Shown: positions 49,059 to 58,105, numbered from the stretch's first letter. The stretch is DNA of 58,851 nt from an uncultured Synechococcus sp. (GCA_937911865.1 CALDSK010000252.1:1-58851), one strand, 5' to 3'. The notes: generated by a model from the letters alone, not told the origin. Program-made: numbers and translations.

Positions 49059-49676
49059 TTGACATTGGCAACATTGAACCTAGCAGAAGGAGTACAGCTC
49101 GTATCCTTCGGCCTTTTAGGCCTGATTATGCTAGTGGGCGCTCTAGGCGTTGTTCTTCTCTCTAATATTGTTTACTCAGCATTCTTGCTCGGCTTAGTTT
49201 TTATCAGCATCTCAGGCTTGTACATTCTGCTTAATGCAGGATTCGTAGCCGCGGCACAGGTGCTGGTTTATGTCGGTGCGGTCAACGTTTTGATTCTGTT
49301 TGGAATCATGCTGGTAAACAAGCAGGAAGACTTTGCTACGGTCAAAAACGCATGGGTTGGGAAGGCGGCAACTGGCGCGGTATGTGCCGGTTTATTCGGA
49401 TTGCTCAGCACCATGGTACTCTCTCATCCTTGGACAATTTCTACAGTGCCTGCAGCTGGGGACAGAGCGATTGAGGTGATTGGTCAACATTTCTTCAGCG
49501 ACTACTTACTGCCTTTCGAACTGGCTTCGGTATTGCTATTGATTGCGCTAGTAGGCGCCATTATTTTGGCGCGCCGTGAGTATTTGCCAGATACAGCCAT
49601 TCCAACAGAAGAGGCGCTGACCTTACCAGAAAAGCCTCGCGAGTTGGTCGCTGCGGGCAGTCGTGATAGCCTGTAG
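49059..49676 (+). CDS. ndhG: NDH-1 subunit 6
   Basis: This 205-residue membrane subunit (NuoJ homologue) has five TM helices. 'LGVVLLSNIVYSAFLLGLVFISISGLYILLNAGFVAAAQVLVYVGAVNVLILFGIMLVN' features (about 30-88) carry the conserved small-residue helix and the pi-bulge region typical of NuoJ. The C-terminus is soluble and Pro/Glu-rich. The start is TTG at 49059 with GAGGAAG about 9 nt upstream; the next ATG is much further in, so TTG is needed to keep TM1. Third gene of the ndh operon. Confidence 0.95.
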   Translation: MTLATLNLAEGVQLVSFGLLGLIMLVGALGVVLLSNIVYSAFLLGLVFISISGLYILLNAGFVAAAQVLVYVGAVNVLILFGIMLVNKQEDFATVKNAWVGKAATGAVCAGLFGLLSTMVLSHPWTISTVPAAGDRAIEVIGQHFFSDYLLPFELASVLLLIALVGAIILARREYLPDTAIPTEEALTLPEKPRELVAAGSRDSL

Positions 49677-49708
49677 ATTTCATTCGAAAGCCTTAAATCA
49701 AACTACCT

Positions 49709-50014
49709 ATGCAACTCGAATACTTTTTAATCCTTGCAGCGGCCCTATTTTGTATTGGCATCTACGGCCTGGTAACCAGTCGTAATGTTATTCGCGTACT
49801 GATGTCGATTGAGCTAATGCTCAACGCGGTTAATGTCAACCTGATGGCCTTTTCTAACTATCTAGACCCAGATGCGATAAGAGGACAGGTATTTTCGGTT
49901 TTTGTTATTACAATCGCTGCGGCAGAAGCTGCAGTGGGCTTGGCGATTGTGCTTTCTATCTATCGGAACCGCGATACAGTTGATATGGAGCAATTCAATT
50001 TGTTGAAGTGGTAG
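49709..50014 (+). CDS. ndhE: NDH-1 subunit 4L
   Basis: This 101-residue NuoK homologue has three TM helices. 'LVTSRNVIRVLMSIELMLNAVNVNLMAFS' (about 22-50) holds the conserved Glu of the proton channel, and 'VFVITIAAAEAAVGLAIVLSIYRNRDTVD' (about 62-90) the second one. Full family length. It follows ndhG by 32 nt and ends the operon ndhA-I-G-E. A possible terminator lies about 80 nt downstream. Confidence 0.97.
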   Translation: MQLEYFLILAAALFCIGIYGLVTSRNVIRVLMSIELMLNAVNVNLMAFSNYLDPDAIRGQVFSVFVITIAAAEAAVGLAIVLSIYRNRDTVDMEQFNLLKW

Positions 50015-50093
50015 TGTTGAAGTGGTAGTGCCGAAATTTTCCTGCCAAAATGCTACAGCCGAGACGGTAGGCAGCAATCATTGAGGCTAAACG

Positions 50094-50126
50094 AACCTTG
50101 AGGGCATCTCAACCTTAAGGTTTTTT
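50094..50126 (+). terminator. Possible terminator of the ndh operon
   Basis: AACCTTGAGG...CTCAACCTTAAGGTTTTTT can fold in two ways, each ending in a run of six T. The stem is short and AT-containing. Confidence 0.45.
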
Positions 50127-50261
50127 GCTGTAAGTGCTTAGCTTGACTTGTGTGGCTTTCAGCCTCAATACGGCAAGCTATGTACAGGTAGATATAGGTA
50201 TAGCTCCTGCCCGGCTGCTTAGGAAACTTTTATGCGGAATCAACTCACTTAAGGAAACGCT

Positions 50262-51209
50262 GTGCAGCTTAAGCAGGTCATTATCGTATATAAAGCAGGT
50301 AATCAGGTCAGTAAAAGCTGCGCAGATAAGTGCGCACGGCAGTTAGAAGCACTAGGTGCCAAGGTTCTGATGGGGCCTAGCGGAGCGAAAGATAATCCTT
50401 ATCCTGTCTTTTTAGAATCGGTTCATGAGCCCATTGATTTAGCTGTAGTACTCGGCGGAGATGGTACAGCACTGGGGGCAGCTCGCCATTTAGCCATGGA
50501 TGATATTCCTATTCTGGCCGTAAATGTGGGGGGGCATCTTGGGTTCTTGGCAGAGGCAGCTGAAGAAGTCATTGGCGACTGGGAAAACATATGGGAAAGA
50601 CTGCTGGGTGATCACTACGCTGTACAGCTGCGCATGATGCTACAGGCAAGAACCCACAAGGGTGAGTCTTACAATATTGAACCCGTGAGCGATCGCTACT
50701 TTGCCCTCAATGAGATGTGCGTAAAACCAGCCTCGCCCAATCGAATGATTACTTCAACGTTAGAAGTTGAAATCGACGGCGAAGTTGTTGATCAATACCA
50801 AGGGGATGGACTGCTGATTAGTACGCCGACCGGGTCTACCGGGTACACGGTCTCGGCGAATGGTCCAATCGTGCACCCAGGAATGCATGCGCTAATTGTC
50901 ACGCCGATTTGTCCCATGAGCTTATCTAGTCGGCCAATTGTGCTTCCACCAGGAAGTACAGTCAGCGTTTGGCCATTGGTTGACCCAGAAGGCAACACCA
51001 AGCTTTGGACGGACGGTGTCTTTGGAACCAGCATTTGGCCAGGTCAGCGCGTCGATATCCGCATGGCTAGCCACCTAGCAAAATTCATCATTCTTAGAGA
51101 AGAGCACTCCTACTACCGAACACTGCGCAACAAGCTTCAATGGGCCGGAGCAAGAGTGAACTACCGCAATACGCATCGTCAAGACCGTCAACAAGATAAG
51201 AGTGCTTGA
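50262..51209 (+). CDS. nadK: NAD kinase
   Basis: This 315-residue kinase phosphorylates NAD to NADP. The diphosphate-binding motif is 'AVVLGGDGTALGAARHL' (GGDGT at 65-69), followed by 'LAVNVGGHLGFLAEA'. The second motif is 'GLLISTPTGSTGYTVSANGPIVHPG' (about 182-207), with the conserved TPTGSTGY. 'LSSRPIVLPPGS' marks the C-terminal beta sandwich. An inserted loop near 125-135 is typical of one of the two NAD kinases in cyanobacteria. GTG start with AAGGAAA upstream. The 20 C-terminal residues are basic. It converges with the CHASE2-GGDEF gene, with only 19 nt between stops. Confidence 0.95.
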   Translation: MQLKQVIIVYKAGNQVSKSCADKCARQLEALGAKVLMGPSGAKDNPYPVFLESVHEPIDLAVVLGGDGTALGAARHLAMDDIPILAVNVGGHLGFLAEAAEEVIGDWENIWERLLGDHYAVQLRMMLQARTHKGESYNIEPVSDRYFALNEMCVKPASPNRMITSTLEVEIDGEVVDQYQGDGLLISTPTGSTGYTVSANGPIVHPGMHALIVTPICPMSLSSRPIVLPPGSTVSVWPLVDPEGNTKLWTDGVFGTSIWPGQRVDIRMASHLAKFIILREEHSYYRTLRNKLQWAGARVNYRNTHRQDRQQDKSA

Positions 51210-51228
51210 AGATAAGAGCGCTTGAATA

Positions 51229-53007
51229 TCAAACAGCCCAGGGCAATCTCAACACCATCTGGTTACGGCCTCGGCGCTTGGCTTCATACAGCCCTAAGTC
51301 GGCAGTATCGACTAGGGTACTCACTGCCACACCCTCCCTTGGAAAGACTGTCGTCACACCCAGACTAATGCTGACGTAAGCGGAGATCTCAGAAGCAGAA
51401 TGTTCCATAGCAAGTGCGCGAACGTTAGCAGCGGCTTCTTTGGCAAGCCGTTGAGCGCCTTCAGCATCTGTATTGGGCAGCAAAACGACAAATTCTTCAC
51501 CGCCATAGCGAGCCGCTAAGTCGTCTGGACGACGAACAGACTGTCCAATGGCACAAGCCACTTGCCGCAAACACTCATCACCTTGAGGATGCCCGTAGGT
51601 GTCGTTATAAAGTTTGAAATAGTCAACGTCGCAGAGAATCAGAGATATAGGTGTGCGCGATCGCACGGCGCGCTGCCACTCCTTTGTCAGGTGCTTCCGA
51701 AAGCCTCGGCGATTTGCTAACTGAGTTAATTCGTCAATTTCTGATAATGCCTGTAACCGATTGAGCTTGTGTAAGCGAGTGATAATCGGCGCGGTTATTA
51801 GCGCGACACCCGTTGGAACAATCGGCAACCACCAGCCACCAATCATCAGCAAAACAAGACTCAGTCCCATATTGCCAAAGAGAAAAAAACTATAGAGCTG
51901 TAGACGACGAAAATCGCTGCGGCCTGTATGGTACAAACCAATTCCTAGCCAGGCGAAGAGAGTAATTAGGGCCGCTTCGCCATAGTCTGAGAGCGTTTTC
52001 AGAGGAGGCCGCTGACCAAAAGCTGCGCTAATAATTTGGCTAGCTAAACTAGCATGAATTTCAACACCATAGCTCGGCAATAGAGTAGGAGAGTCTCTAC
52101 GAGTGCCCATGCTGTAGGGCGTAAAAAATACGTCTGCATCCCCAGCCTGCATACTGCCAATCAGAACAACTTTGTCTTGCAGGGCGTTTGGTGGAATCTT
52201 GCCTTCTACAGCTTCGTACGCGCTAAAGGTTTGAAAGTGTAGGTTGGAGCGCCAGTTCATCACAATTTGATAGCCGCCAGCATCAGCGTTACTATAGCCA
52301 CCCGAATTTTTCTCAAAAGGGGGAAGGCGCGCATGGCCGAGTTCTAAAACGTTGGCGTCAGGGTTGGGATAAATATTATGAGTTGCTAGGTACTCCAAAG
52401 CGACTCGAAAAGCGAGGCCTTCTATCACCAAATCGCCGACTGCACTGGGAAACAAAAATCCGCGACGAATCCGACCGTCTACATCTACAATCAGGTCGCT
52501 AGCAGCCACTCGATTGTCTTGAGTGAGTACCGCATTGCCAGATACAGCGGCTAAAGCATCGTCATCAATAACCTTCTCGATACCGATAATATTAGGTGTT
52601 TCCGCCAGAATCTCTTGTAACTGACTGTAGCCATCATCGTGAGCCACATTGCGGAAGAGATCCAGGCCAATTACGGCAGGATGCTGATCTTTTACAGCCA
52701 GAATGACTTCAGCGAGAAACGTATCGGAGATGACCGCGCTTTGAGAGCGCTCAATATCTTCTTCTGTAATCCCGATAATTACGATGCGCTCATCTGGCTG
52801 CTCGGCTAGGCGGTGATTCATCATCCAGTCAAACGCGTGCAGCTCCCAAACTTGAAAAACGCCCAGGCTACGTAGCGTTAGCACACCACTGGTTGCTATC
52901 ACCCCAAGAATCAGCGGCATAGCACGCTTGCCAGCAACCTTGTGCCACCATGTGCCAAGACTGTACAGCCATTCTGTGGCAGATGACTTTTGGAGGTGAT
53001 CCACCAC
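51229..53007 (-). CDS. CHASE2-GGDEF diguanylate cyclase
   Basis: This 592-residue receptor has TM1 at about 31-50 and a periplasmic CHASE2 sensor at about 55-330 ('HAFDWMMNHRLAEQPDERIVIIGITEEDI'; 'VVLIGSMQAGDADVFFTPYS'). Three TM helices follow at about 343-360, 370-392 and 393-411, then a GGDEF domain (about 420-588). The active site reads GGEEF at 502-506, a functional variant. An I-site RxxD (Arg493-Asp496) sits five residues before it, so the enzyme should make c-di-GMP and be product inhibited. No HAMP or PAS domain intervenes. The next gene on this strand, a DUF928 protein, is upstream by 313 nt; the pairing of CHASE2 and DUF928 genes recurs in cyanobacteria. The ligand is unknown. Confidence 0.93.
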   Translation of the reverse strand: MVDHLQKSSATEWLYSLGTWWHKVAGKRAMPLILGVIATSGVLTLRSLGVFQVWELHAFDWMMNHRLAEQPDERIVIIGITEEDIERSQSAVISDTFLAEVILAVKDQHPAVIGLDLFRNVAHDDGYSQLQEILAETPNIIGIEKVIDDDALAAVSGNAVLTQDNRVAASDLIVDVDGRIRRGFLFPSAVGDLVIEGLAFRVALEYLATHNIYPNPDANVLELGHARLPPFEKNSGGYSNADAGGYQIVMNWRSNLHFQTFSAYEAVEGKIPPNALQDKVVLIGSMQAGDADVFFTPYSMGTRRDSPTLLPSYGVEIHASLASQIISAAFGQRPPLKTLSDYGEAALITLFAWLGIGLYHTGRSDFRRLQLYSFFLFGNMGLSLVLLMIGGWWLPIVPTGVALITAPIITRLHKLNRLQALSEIDELTQLANRRGFRKHLTKEWQRAVRSRTPISLILCDVDYFKLYNDTYGHPQGDECLRQVACAIGQSVRRPDDLAARYGGEEFVVLLPNTDAEGAQRLAKEAAANVRALAMEHSASEISAYVSISLGVTTVFPREGVAVSTLVDTADLGLYEAKRRGRNQMVLRLPWAV

Positions 53008-53320
53008 TTAAAAATCTGTCCTCTCCGTATATCGCTGAGCCAAAGGCGTACGACTGAACACGCACTCAGCGTCACGGTCACACCACCCAACGCCCTATGC
53101 AACGACAGCAGTGCGTAAAGATAGCATAGGAAACTGGCTTGCCCTTTTAGTAAGCCCACTCGTTTACAGATCGACCCACGTTTATATAACTGGACTCATC
53201 TGAGAAACCCAGTCAGCATCGATATAGCTGTAGATATGACGTAGAAATTTGTGCCAGCCAGCACTCAGCATTAATTGAGATACCACGGATAGCTATAAGC
53301 AAGGCCACAAAGCGAAACGC
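53008..53320. other. Gap between DUF928 gene and CHASE2-GGDEF gene
   Basis: 313 nt with no convincing gene. It probably holds a separate promoter for the cyclase. No repeat or strong hairpin was seen. Confidence 0.4.
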
Positions 53321-54025
53321 TCAAGATTCTGCGGCTAGAGAAAGATCCAAAGGAACTTCAGCATCGGCCTGACGTAACAGACTACGGATTTCCAACAGGG
53401 TATCCATTTCACTTTCTTCGCGGTATGCAGAGACTAGCGTGTTGAGCGCATCGTACCAGATGCCTTGTGCAGCATAAGAACTCGCTAGCTCCAAAGGCGA
53501 CGCTTCTAGGCTTGCGCCAGTCATAGCAGCCTCTGTACGCTGAACAAAGCTACGGGCGTGAATAGAATATTCGCCACCATCGCATTCGACGAAAACAGTC
53601 CAGCGATAGGGAATTTCTGGCTCTAATGCGGCTGATTCTGGCAGTGCAACTTCTACTAGTCCAGCCGCCGACCGAATCTGCTGAGTATAGATAGCGCTAG
53701 CACTTTCAGGCGAGGACAGCACAAATTCCATCTCTACAACCTGATCGCTCTCTAAGAACCAGGAGAGTGTAGGGAGTGCTTCGGTCGTAAGATTGACACT
53801 ACCATCGGGCACAAGCAGTGTAATAGCTGGATCGGGCTTACCGTGGTCCAGCGCGCAAGCGGCAAAAGGCGTTCCTCGCCGTCCGCCAGACATACTACTA
53901 GAAGCCCGGCCACGCTCAGGGTCAGGCGTCCAACGAACCTGCGCATTGGCAACGACGCTGATTGACGTAAGACCGACCGTGGTTGCTAGTGTCATCAATA
54001 CGCTTAAAAAGCGGATTTTTCTCAT
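53321..54025 (-). CDS. DUF928 family exported protein
   Basis: This 234-residue protein has a clear signal peptide (residues 1-28, ending VVANAQ). The mature part matches the DUF928 layout. A Gly/Arg-rich start 'RGRASSSMSGGRRGTPFAAC' comes first, then 'ITLLVPDGSVNLTTEALPTLSWFLE', an Ig-like beta domain with 'EIPYRWTVFVECDG', and a C-terminal helical pair 'LELASSYAAQGIWYDALNTLVSAYRE'. The two Cys (in FAAC and VEC) may form a disulfide. The function is not established. The position before a CHASE2 receptor suggests a periplasmic partner of the sensor, which is inference from neighbourhood only. Confidence 0.85.
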   Translation of the reverse strand: MRKIRFLSVLMTLATTVGLTSISVVANAQVRWTPDPERGRASSSMSGGRRGTPFAACALDHGKPDPAITLLVPDGSVNLTTEALPTLSWFLESDQVVEMEFVLSSPESASAIYTQQIRSAAGLVEVALPESAALEPEIPYRWTVFVECDGGEYSIHARSFVQRTEAAMTGASLEASPLELASSYAAQGIWYDALNTLVSAYREESEMDTLLEIRSLLRQADAEVPLDLSLAAES

Positions 54026-54444
54026 TTGAAGTCCTATTGTTTTGCGATGAGAACCTTAGTAGCCGAGAAATCAGCCCAAGAGCTGACCATAGGCCAAAAA
54101 GCTGACTATAGATAGCTAACTCAGCAAACCAAATTTTAAGAGTATAAATTTATACCTTAGATTTTCATTTATCGGCGCATTTTCGAGCGCTTTCTGGTTG
54201 ACGTTCACTGGTTGACGTTCATGCTGAGTTACCAGTTGATAGCCGCATAAGAGCGTGATTCGAATGAAATGCCCAAAGCGTACAAAACTGTAGCCACGGA
54301 AGTTTTCACGCTTACTCCAATGCCAGTGAAACATTATGCCTATTGATTTGAGCAGGGTGGTTCTTCGTAACTCTAGCGGGCTAATGAGAATGAGGAGGGT
54401 TGCCGAGAGTTATGCCTCAGGGAAGAAACACCGGAAAAAAGGCA
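54026..54444. other. Gap with 14-bp direct repeat
   Basis: 419 nt between the cupin and DUF928 genes, both on the minus strand. A 14-mer, CTGGTTGACGTTCA, is repeated in tandem at 54194-54221. A 72-codon minus-strand frame at 54116-54334 starts with MFHWHWSKRENFRGY, but it has no recognisable domain or ribosome site. I leave it as unproven. Confidence 0.45.
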
Positions 54445-54894
54445 CTAGTGGTGAGTGCTGCCATCTCGGTGAATAAACGTACGGTCTGGCAAGCAAACCA
54501 AATCGTGGTCAGGATAGTTGCCTGTATCGGGATGCGTGCGATCGCCTACCTCTAAATACGTAGCAGGCACATTAGCTCGATTGACCAAATGATGACCATT
54601 CTCTACGCCCGCAGCAAAGCCAGCCATATCACCCGGGCCTAGTACTTGCTCGCCTTCATCAGTGATCAGTGTCAGCTCACCCTGCACGACGTAAACGAAC
54701 TCGTCTTGCGCAGAATGCCAATGCCTGAGAGCTGAGCAGCTGCCGGGTGTAAGCGTAGTCAAGTTGACACCGAAGTTTTTGAGCCCTGCGGCGTTGCCGA
54801 CTCGTTGGCGCGATCGCCCAGCAACAGCTGATTGGAACGCTGCTGGATAAGTCGTACCGGTTTCTACTGGCACTGCATTGAGGTCTATTCGCAT
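54445..54894 (-). CDS. Cupin domain protein
   Basis: This 149-residue single-domain cupin has motif 1 'SALRHWHSAQDEFVYVVQGELTLI' (about 56-79), with His ligands in HWHSAQDE, and motif 2 'GPGDMAGFAAGVENGHHLVN' (about 87-106), with a further His. The metal site H-x-H-x4-E...H is therefore complete. The C-terminal 25 residues carry 'YPDHDLVCLPDRTFIHRDG', as seen in a group of proteobacterial and cyanobacterial cupins of unknown enzyme activity. It is probably cytosolic. It may be a sugar isomerase or dioxygenase, but nothing decides. It lies 42 nt downstream of a GST gene on the same strand, so probably one transcription unit. Confidence 0.9.
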   Translation of the reverse strand: MRIDLNAVPVETGTTYPAAFQSAVAGRSRQRVGNAAGLKNFGVNLTTLTPGSCSALRHWHSAQDEFVYVVQGELTLITDEGEQVLGPGDMAGFAAGVENGHHLVNRANVPATYLEVGDRTHPDTGNYPDHDLVCLPDRTFIHRDGSTHH

Positions 54895-54936
54895 TTTCTT
54901 GTGGATAAGTCGCGTAAACAGCAGATAAGCAAGCGT

Positions 54937-55578
54937 TTAAGCCTGAGCCTGCCAGCCAGGCGCTAGCGGAAATTGCATAAATGCGCGCGCTGCCTCAGCT
55001 TGTAGCGACAGCTGCGAAAGCGACGGATAGTGATTTAGTTGAATCACCCCAGGAATCATATGATGCGTAAACTGCCAGGCTACACATACGGCAATATCTG
55101 CATGGGTCAGCCGATCTTCTATTAGCCAGCCGTTTGCTGATTGCACATGAGCTTCAATGAGTTCGTAAGCAGTTTTTAACTGAGACGCTACCCGCGTAAG
55201 CCAGGGCTGATGCTGCCTATCTTTTGGACGCATGTCGCGCTCGTAGTAAATCTGCACACTCTTATCGCAAGCATTCAAGCCCAGTCCGATGAGACGCAGT
55301 GCTTTTTGATAGTCTTCTATTGACTCAGGCATGAGGGAAAGCTTGCTACCGACGAGCTTTTGAAGGTAAGCCAAAATTAGCGTTGAATCCATCAGCACTT
55401 CGCCGTTATCACACACCAGAGTCGGGGCTTTTATCAGCGGGTTGATTTTGCTAAATTCGTCTACGTTGCGAAAGACGGAGAGCGATTGATGCTCAAAGGC
55501 GAGATTGTAATAGTGAAGTGCGATCGCAACTCGCCTAACGTAGGGAGAATCAAGCATTCCGATTAGCTGCATATGCAC
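54937..55578 (-). CDS. Glutathione S-transferase family protein
   Basis: This 213-residue protein has an N-terminal thioredoxin-fold domain starting 'MQLIGMLDSPYVRRVAIALHYYNLAFEHQSLSVF' features, with the Ser/Tyr active-site region SPYVRR and the cis-Pro in 'KAPTLVCDNGEVLMDS', whose Glu/Asp-Ser pair binds glutathione. The C-terminal helical domain spans about 85-210. It resembles the bacterial GSTs related to YfcF/YibF. It would conjugate glutathione to electrophiles or act as a reductase; the substrate is unknown. gshA, at 35.4 kb, supplies glutathione for it. The ATG at 55578 or the second Met two residues later are equally plausible. Followed by the cupin gene. Confidence 0.9.
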   Translation of the reverse strand: MHMQLIGMLDSPYVRRVAIALHYYNLAFEHQSLSVFRNVDEFSKINPLIKAPTLVCDNGEVLMDSTLILAYLQKLVGSKLSLMPESIEDYQKALRLIGLGLNACDKSVQIYYERDMRPKDRQHQPWLTRVASQLKTAYELIEAHVQSANGWLIEDRLTHADIAVCVAWQFTHHMIPGVIQLNHYPSLSQLSLQAEAARAFMQFPLAPGWQAQA

Positions 55579-55728
55579 TCACCGCTGAAGATACTTATCT
55601 CAAATAACCACAGCAATCAAAGGTTTGACCATCTAACGAATAGATAGGCACGATTCAACTACGACATAACTTTCTTGAAAGGCGATCGCTAAAGGCGTAG
55701 TTGAGACAGCACAGTCGGAACAACACAG

Positions 55729-56217
55729 CTAGGATGGCAAGTCAGAAAAAATCGCCTCGATTAACGCCTTTGTCTTGTCATCTAGTACGCGCCAGTCAAC
55801 TTCGCCCAGCTCATCAAAGAGACTGTCATCCGCCTCAATGGCAGCAGTACTGTTTTCGTCGTAGGCAACAGCACATACCTGATAGCAAAGCGCCCAAATA
55901 TCAACCGTTCGGTCCGCCTGGTCGGCGTGATTCAACCGCAGTGTATATAAAGGAGAAGGCTGCGGCAACTGTGACATCAGATCGGCGACCCGATCGTGCT
56001 CTTCTGGTGGAACGCCGTGAAGTAACTTTTGCAGCGCTGCATATTCCTGCTTCTGCTCAGGCGTTGTGCCTTCTGGCCAAATCAGCTCTTCTTCGTAACG
56101 CCCCTGCCAGGTGGCCTGATCTAGCTGCTTTCGGATATTATCGATGACCCGAATGAGAGCAGGCTGCATCAGCTTATCAACTTTAGCTCTGGCTAATGAG
56201 GTCGCAAATTCTGGCAT
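55729..56217 (-). CDS. Conserved cyanobacterial-type protein, unknown function
   Basis: This is a 162-residue soluble, acidic protein (ATG at 56217, with GGGGA 9 nt upstream; a TTG 15 bases earlier is an alternative). I recognise no domain. The first 45 residues are amphipathic helices: 'FATSLARAKVDKLMQPALIRVIDNIRKQLDQATW'. The middle has 'LLHGVPPEEHDRVADLMSQLPQPSPLYTLRL' and 'DIWALCYQVCAVAYDE'. The last third is very acidic, ending in 'LIEAIFSDLPS'. No TM helix or signal is seen. It lies 31 nt downstream of ruvC in the same direction and may be co-transcribed with the chlI-ruvC pair. No function is proposed. Confidence 0.7.
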   Translation of the reverse strand: MPEFATSLARAKVDKLMQPALIRVIDNIRKQLDQATWQGRYEEELIWPEGTTPEQKQEYAALQKLLHGVPPEEHDRVADLMSQLPQPSPLYTLRLNHADQADRTVDIWALCYQVCAVAYDENSTAAIEADDSLFDELGEVDWRVLDDKTKALIEAIFSDLPS

Positions 56218-56263
56218 GGTCTTTATCCCCAATCAGTGCTGTTATAGGTGATGCAATCTAGCG

Positions 56264-56761
56264 CTAGTCCATCCGAAACCAGGCTGTTAAGGCAACGGCA
56301 AGACCATCGGCAGCGTCGTCAGGCTTTGGGATGCTGTCTAACTTCAGCTCGCGAGCGATCGCATCTTGCACGTCAGCTTTGTCAGCATTGCCATGACCCG
56401 TGATCGACTGCTTGATTTGAGCGGGCGTAAATTCTACAAAAGGAAGATTTCGCTGCGCCAGCACCAGCATCACGACGCCCCGCGCCTGAGCGACCAAAAT
56501 CGTGTTGCCCATGCGGTAGAAAAACAGTTTCTCGATAGAAACCAGATCGGGCTTATACTCATCGATCACACTGTGCAAATCGTCGTAGATAGTGCACAAT
56601 CGTTTGCCCGTATCGGTGCGTGCAGGTGTCTGGACAATGCCGTAGTCCACGGTTTTAATCTCTGGGTTGAGATGACGCATTTTAGCAGGATCGTACTCAA
56701 TCACACCAAAACCTAGAATAGCGAGCCCCGGATCTAATCCAAGGATGCGTTTTGTCGTCAT
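56264..56761 (-). CDS. ruvC: Holliday junction resolvase RuvC
   Basis: This 165-residue RNase-H-fold endonuclease resolves Holliday junctions with RuvAB. The four acidic catalytic residues are visible: Asp10 in 'ILGLDPG', Glu77 in 'DLVSIEKLFF', and Asp149 with Asp152 in 'PDDAADGLAVAL'. 'NTILVAQARGVVMLVLA' and 'TPAQIKQSITGHGNADKADV' also match the family. Length is normal. ATG start. It follows chlI by 27 nt on the same strand; a chlI-ruvC pair is a familiar cyanobacterial arrangement. Confidence 0.97.
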   Translation of the reverse strand: MTTKRILGLDPGLAILGFGVIEYDPAKMRHLNPEIKTVDYGIVQTPARTDTGKRLCTIYDDLHSVIDEYKPDLVSIEKLFFYRMGNTILVAQARGVVMLVLAQRNLPFVEFTPAQIKQSITGHGNADKADVQDAIARELKLDSIPKPDDAADGLAVALTAWFRMD

Positions 56762-56788
56762 AAAGCGTCAGCAGTCGCGAATATCTCG

Positions 56789-57871
56789 CTATCGCACTCC
56801 AGCAGGCTGACGACCATTGGCTGACATTCCAGCAACCGCCACACCAAAAGCGCTGCCGAATGTCTTTTCAACTTTGAAACCAGAATCAATAGATTCCAAG
56901 GGGTCCTTACGCAAACGGTGGCGCAAGCACAAAGCAATCACCCGCTGAATGTCTTCGAGCGTCACTTCTGTACGGCCTTCGTATGCAGCTAGCGCTTTTG
57001 CCGCACGATTACTGACAATATCACCACGCAAACCATCAACATCTAGCTCGGAGCAAACCTGTGAGATCTTGATACGGAAATCAGGATCTAGGGTGACCTC
57101 TTTCAAACGGTTTTGAGCACTGACGATCTTTTCCTGCAAGGCGTCTTGCTCAGCTTTGCACTTAGCCGAAAAGCCATCAGGATCTTGGTCAAATTCGGTG
57201 CGCTGCTCTACTATCTGCACGCGCAGTTCAGGGTCTCGGACAGTGCGAATTTCGGCGTGCATACCGAAGCGGTCTAGCAGCTGAGGGCGCAGTTCACCTT
57301 CTTCTGGGTTACCGGATCCAATCAGAACGAACTGAGCCGGGTGGCGAATGGAAATGCCTTCACGCTCAACGGTGTTCCATCCGGAGGCCGCTGAATCAAG
57401 CAAAACGTCGACGAGGTGGTCGTCCAGCAAGTTGACTTCGTCTACGTAGAGCAATCCTCGGTTTGCCTTTGCCAAAAGGCCAGGCTCAAACGCCTTGACA
57501 CCTTCAGAAAGGGCCTTCTCAATGTCAATCGTGCCGCAAACGCGATCTTCGGTTGCGCCTAGCGGCAGGTCCACCATAGGAACTTTTTTGGCAACAACGG
57601 GAATGTCTGAGCCTTCGTATTCGCTGAGTATGTCGGGATTTTTGGGGTCCCGGTTGTAGGGATCGTCTGCGGTAACTTCGATTTCTGGCAGGAGATCGGC
57701 TAGTGCGCGGATAGTCGTAGATTTACCTGTACCGCGATCGCCCATAATCATCACGCCACCAATCTTAGGATCGATCACGTTCAGAATCAGTGCTAGCTTC
57801 ATGTCTTCTTGGCCGATAACCGCAGTGAAGGGAAAGACGGCGCGGCGGGCAGGCTGCTTGGCGTTACTCAC
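56789..57871 (-). CDS. chlI: Magnesium-chelatase ATPase subunit I
   Basis: This 360-residue AAA+ subunit of magnesium chelatase, the first committed step of chlorophyll synthesis, inserts Mg2+ into protoporphyrin IX together with ChlD and ChlH. Walker A is GDRGTGKST (44-52) and Walker B 'LLYVDEVNLLDDHLVDVLLDSAASG' (about 143-167). Sensor I is 'FVLIGSGNPEEGELRPQLLDRFGM' (about 185-208), with the arginine finger following. The start 'FPFTAVIGQEDMKLALIL' is characteristic of the family. The insertion 'DPYNRDPKNPD' is also conserved. ATG start. Oxygenic phototroph context is confirmed by this gene. Confidence 0.97.
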   Translation of the reverse strand: MSNAKQPARRAVFPFTAVIGQEDMKLALILNVIDPKIGGVMIMGDRGTGKSTTIRALADLLPEIEVTADDPYNRDPKNPDILSEYEGSDIPVVAKKVPMVDLPLGATEDRVCGTIDIEKALSEGVKAFEPGLLAKANRGLLYVDEVNLLDDHLVDVLLDSAASGWNTVEREGISIRHPAQFVLIGSGNPEEGELRPQLLDRFGMHAEIRTVRDPELRVQIVEQRTEFDQDPDGFSAKCKAEQDALQEKIVSAQNRLKEVTLDPDFRIKISQVCSELDVDGLRGDIVSNRAAKALAAYEGRTEVTLEDIQRVIALCLRHRLRKDPLESIDSGFKVEKTFGSAFGVAVAGMSANGRQPAGVR

Positions 57872-58023
57872 AGGCTTTATCTACAGGTGTTAATAATGTC
57901 TATATTGTGCCATAGGAGGTTGTACCTAGTGGTGCTGTATTGCGATCACGACAATCGCTAGCCGTAAATGCTTAGACGATTACGCATTTACTGCGATCGC
58001 CACCTAAGCTCTACACGCAACCT

Positions 58024-58056
58024 ACACAAAAAGGCCTCCCTTGGATAGGCAGACCT
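58024..58056 (-). terminator. Terminator of the CsbD-like gene
   Basis: On the minus strand AAGG..GCCT pairs with AGGC..CCTT (58031-58056), followed by TTTTTG, starting 50 nt after the stop of the CsbD-like gene. Confidence 0.65.
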
Positions 58057-58105
58057 TCAAAGCTATTGAAATTGATGAATGTCAGTCAATAGTCGCTAGC
58101 AGATA

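Noticed and set aside
54116..54334. 72-codon minus-strand frame starting MFHWHWSKRENF
   Set aside because: It could be a small gene or a transposase remnant, but there is no ribosome site, no domain and no inverted repeats. It also contains the 14-bp duplication. Not enough support.
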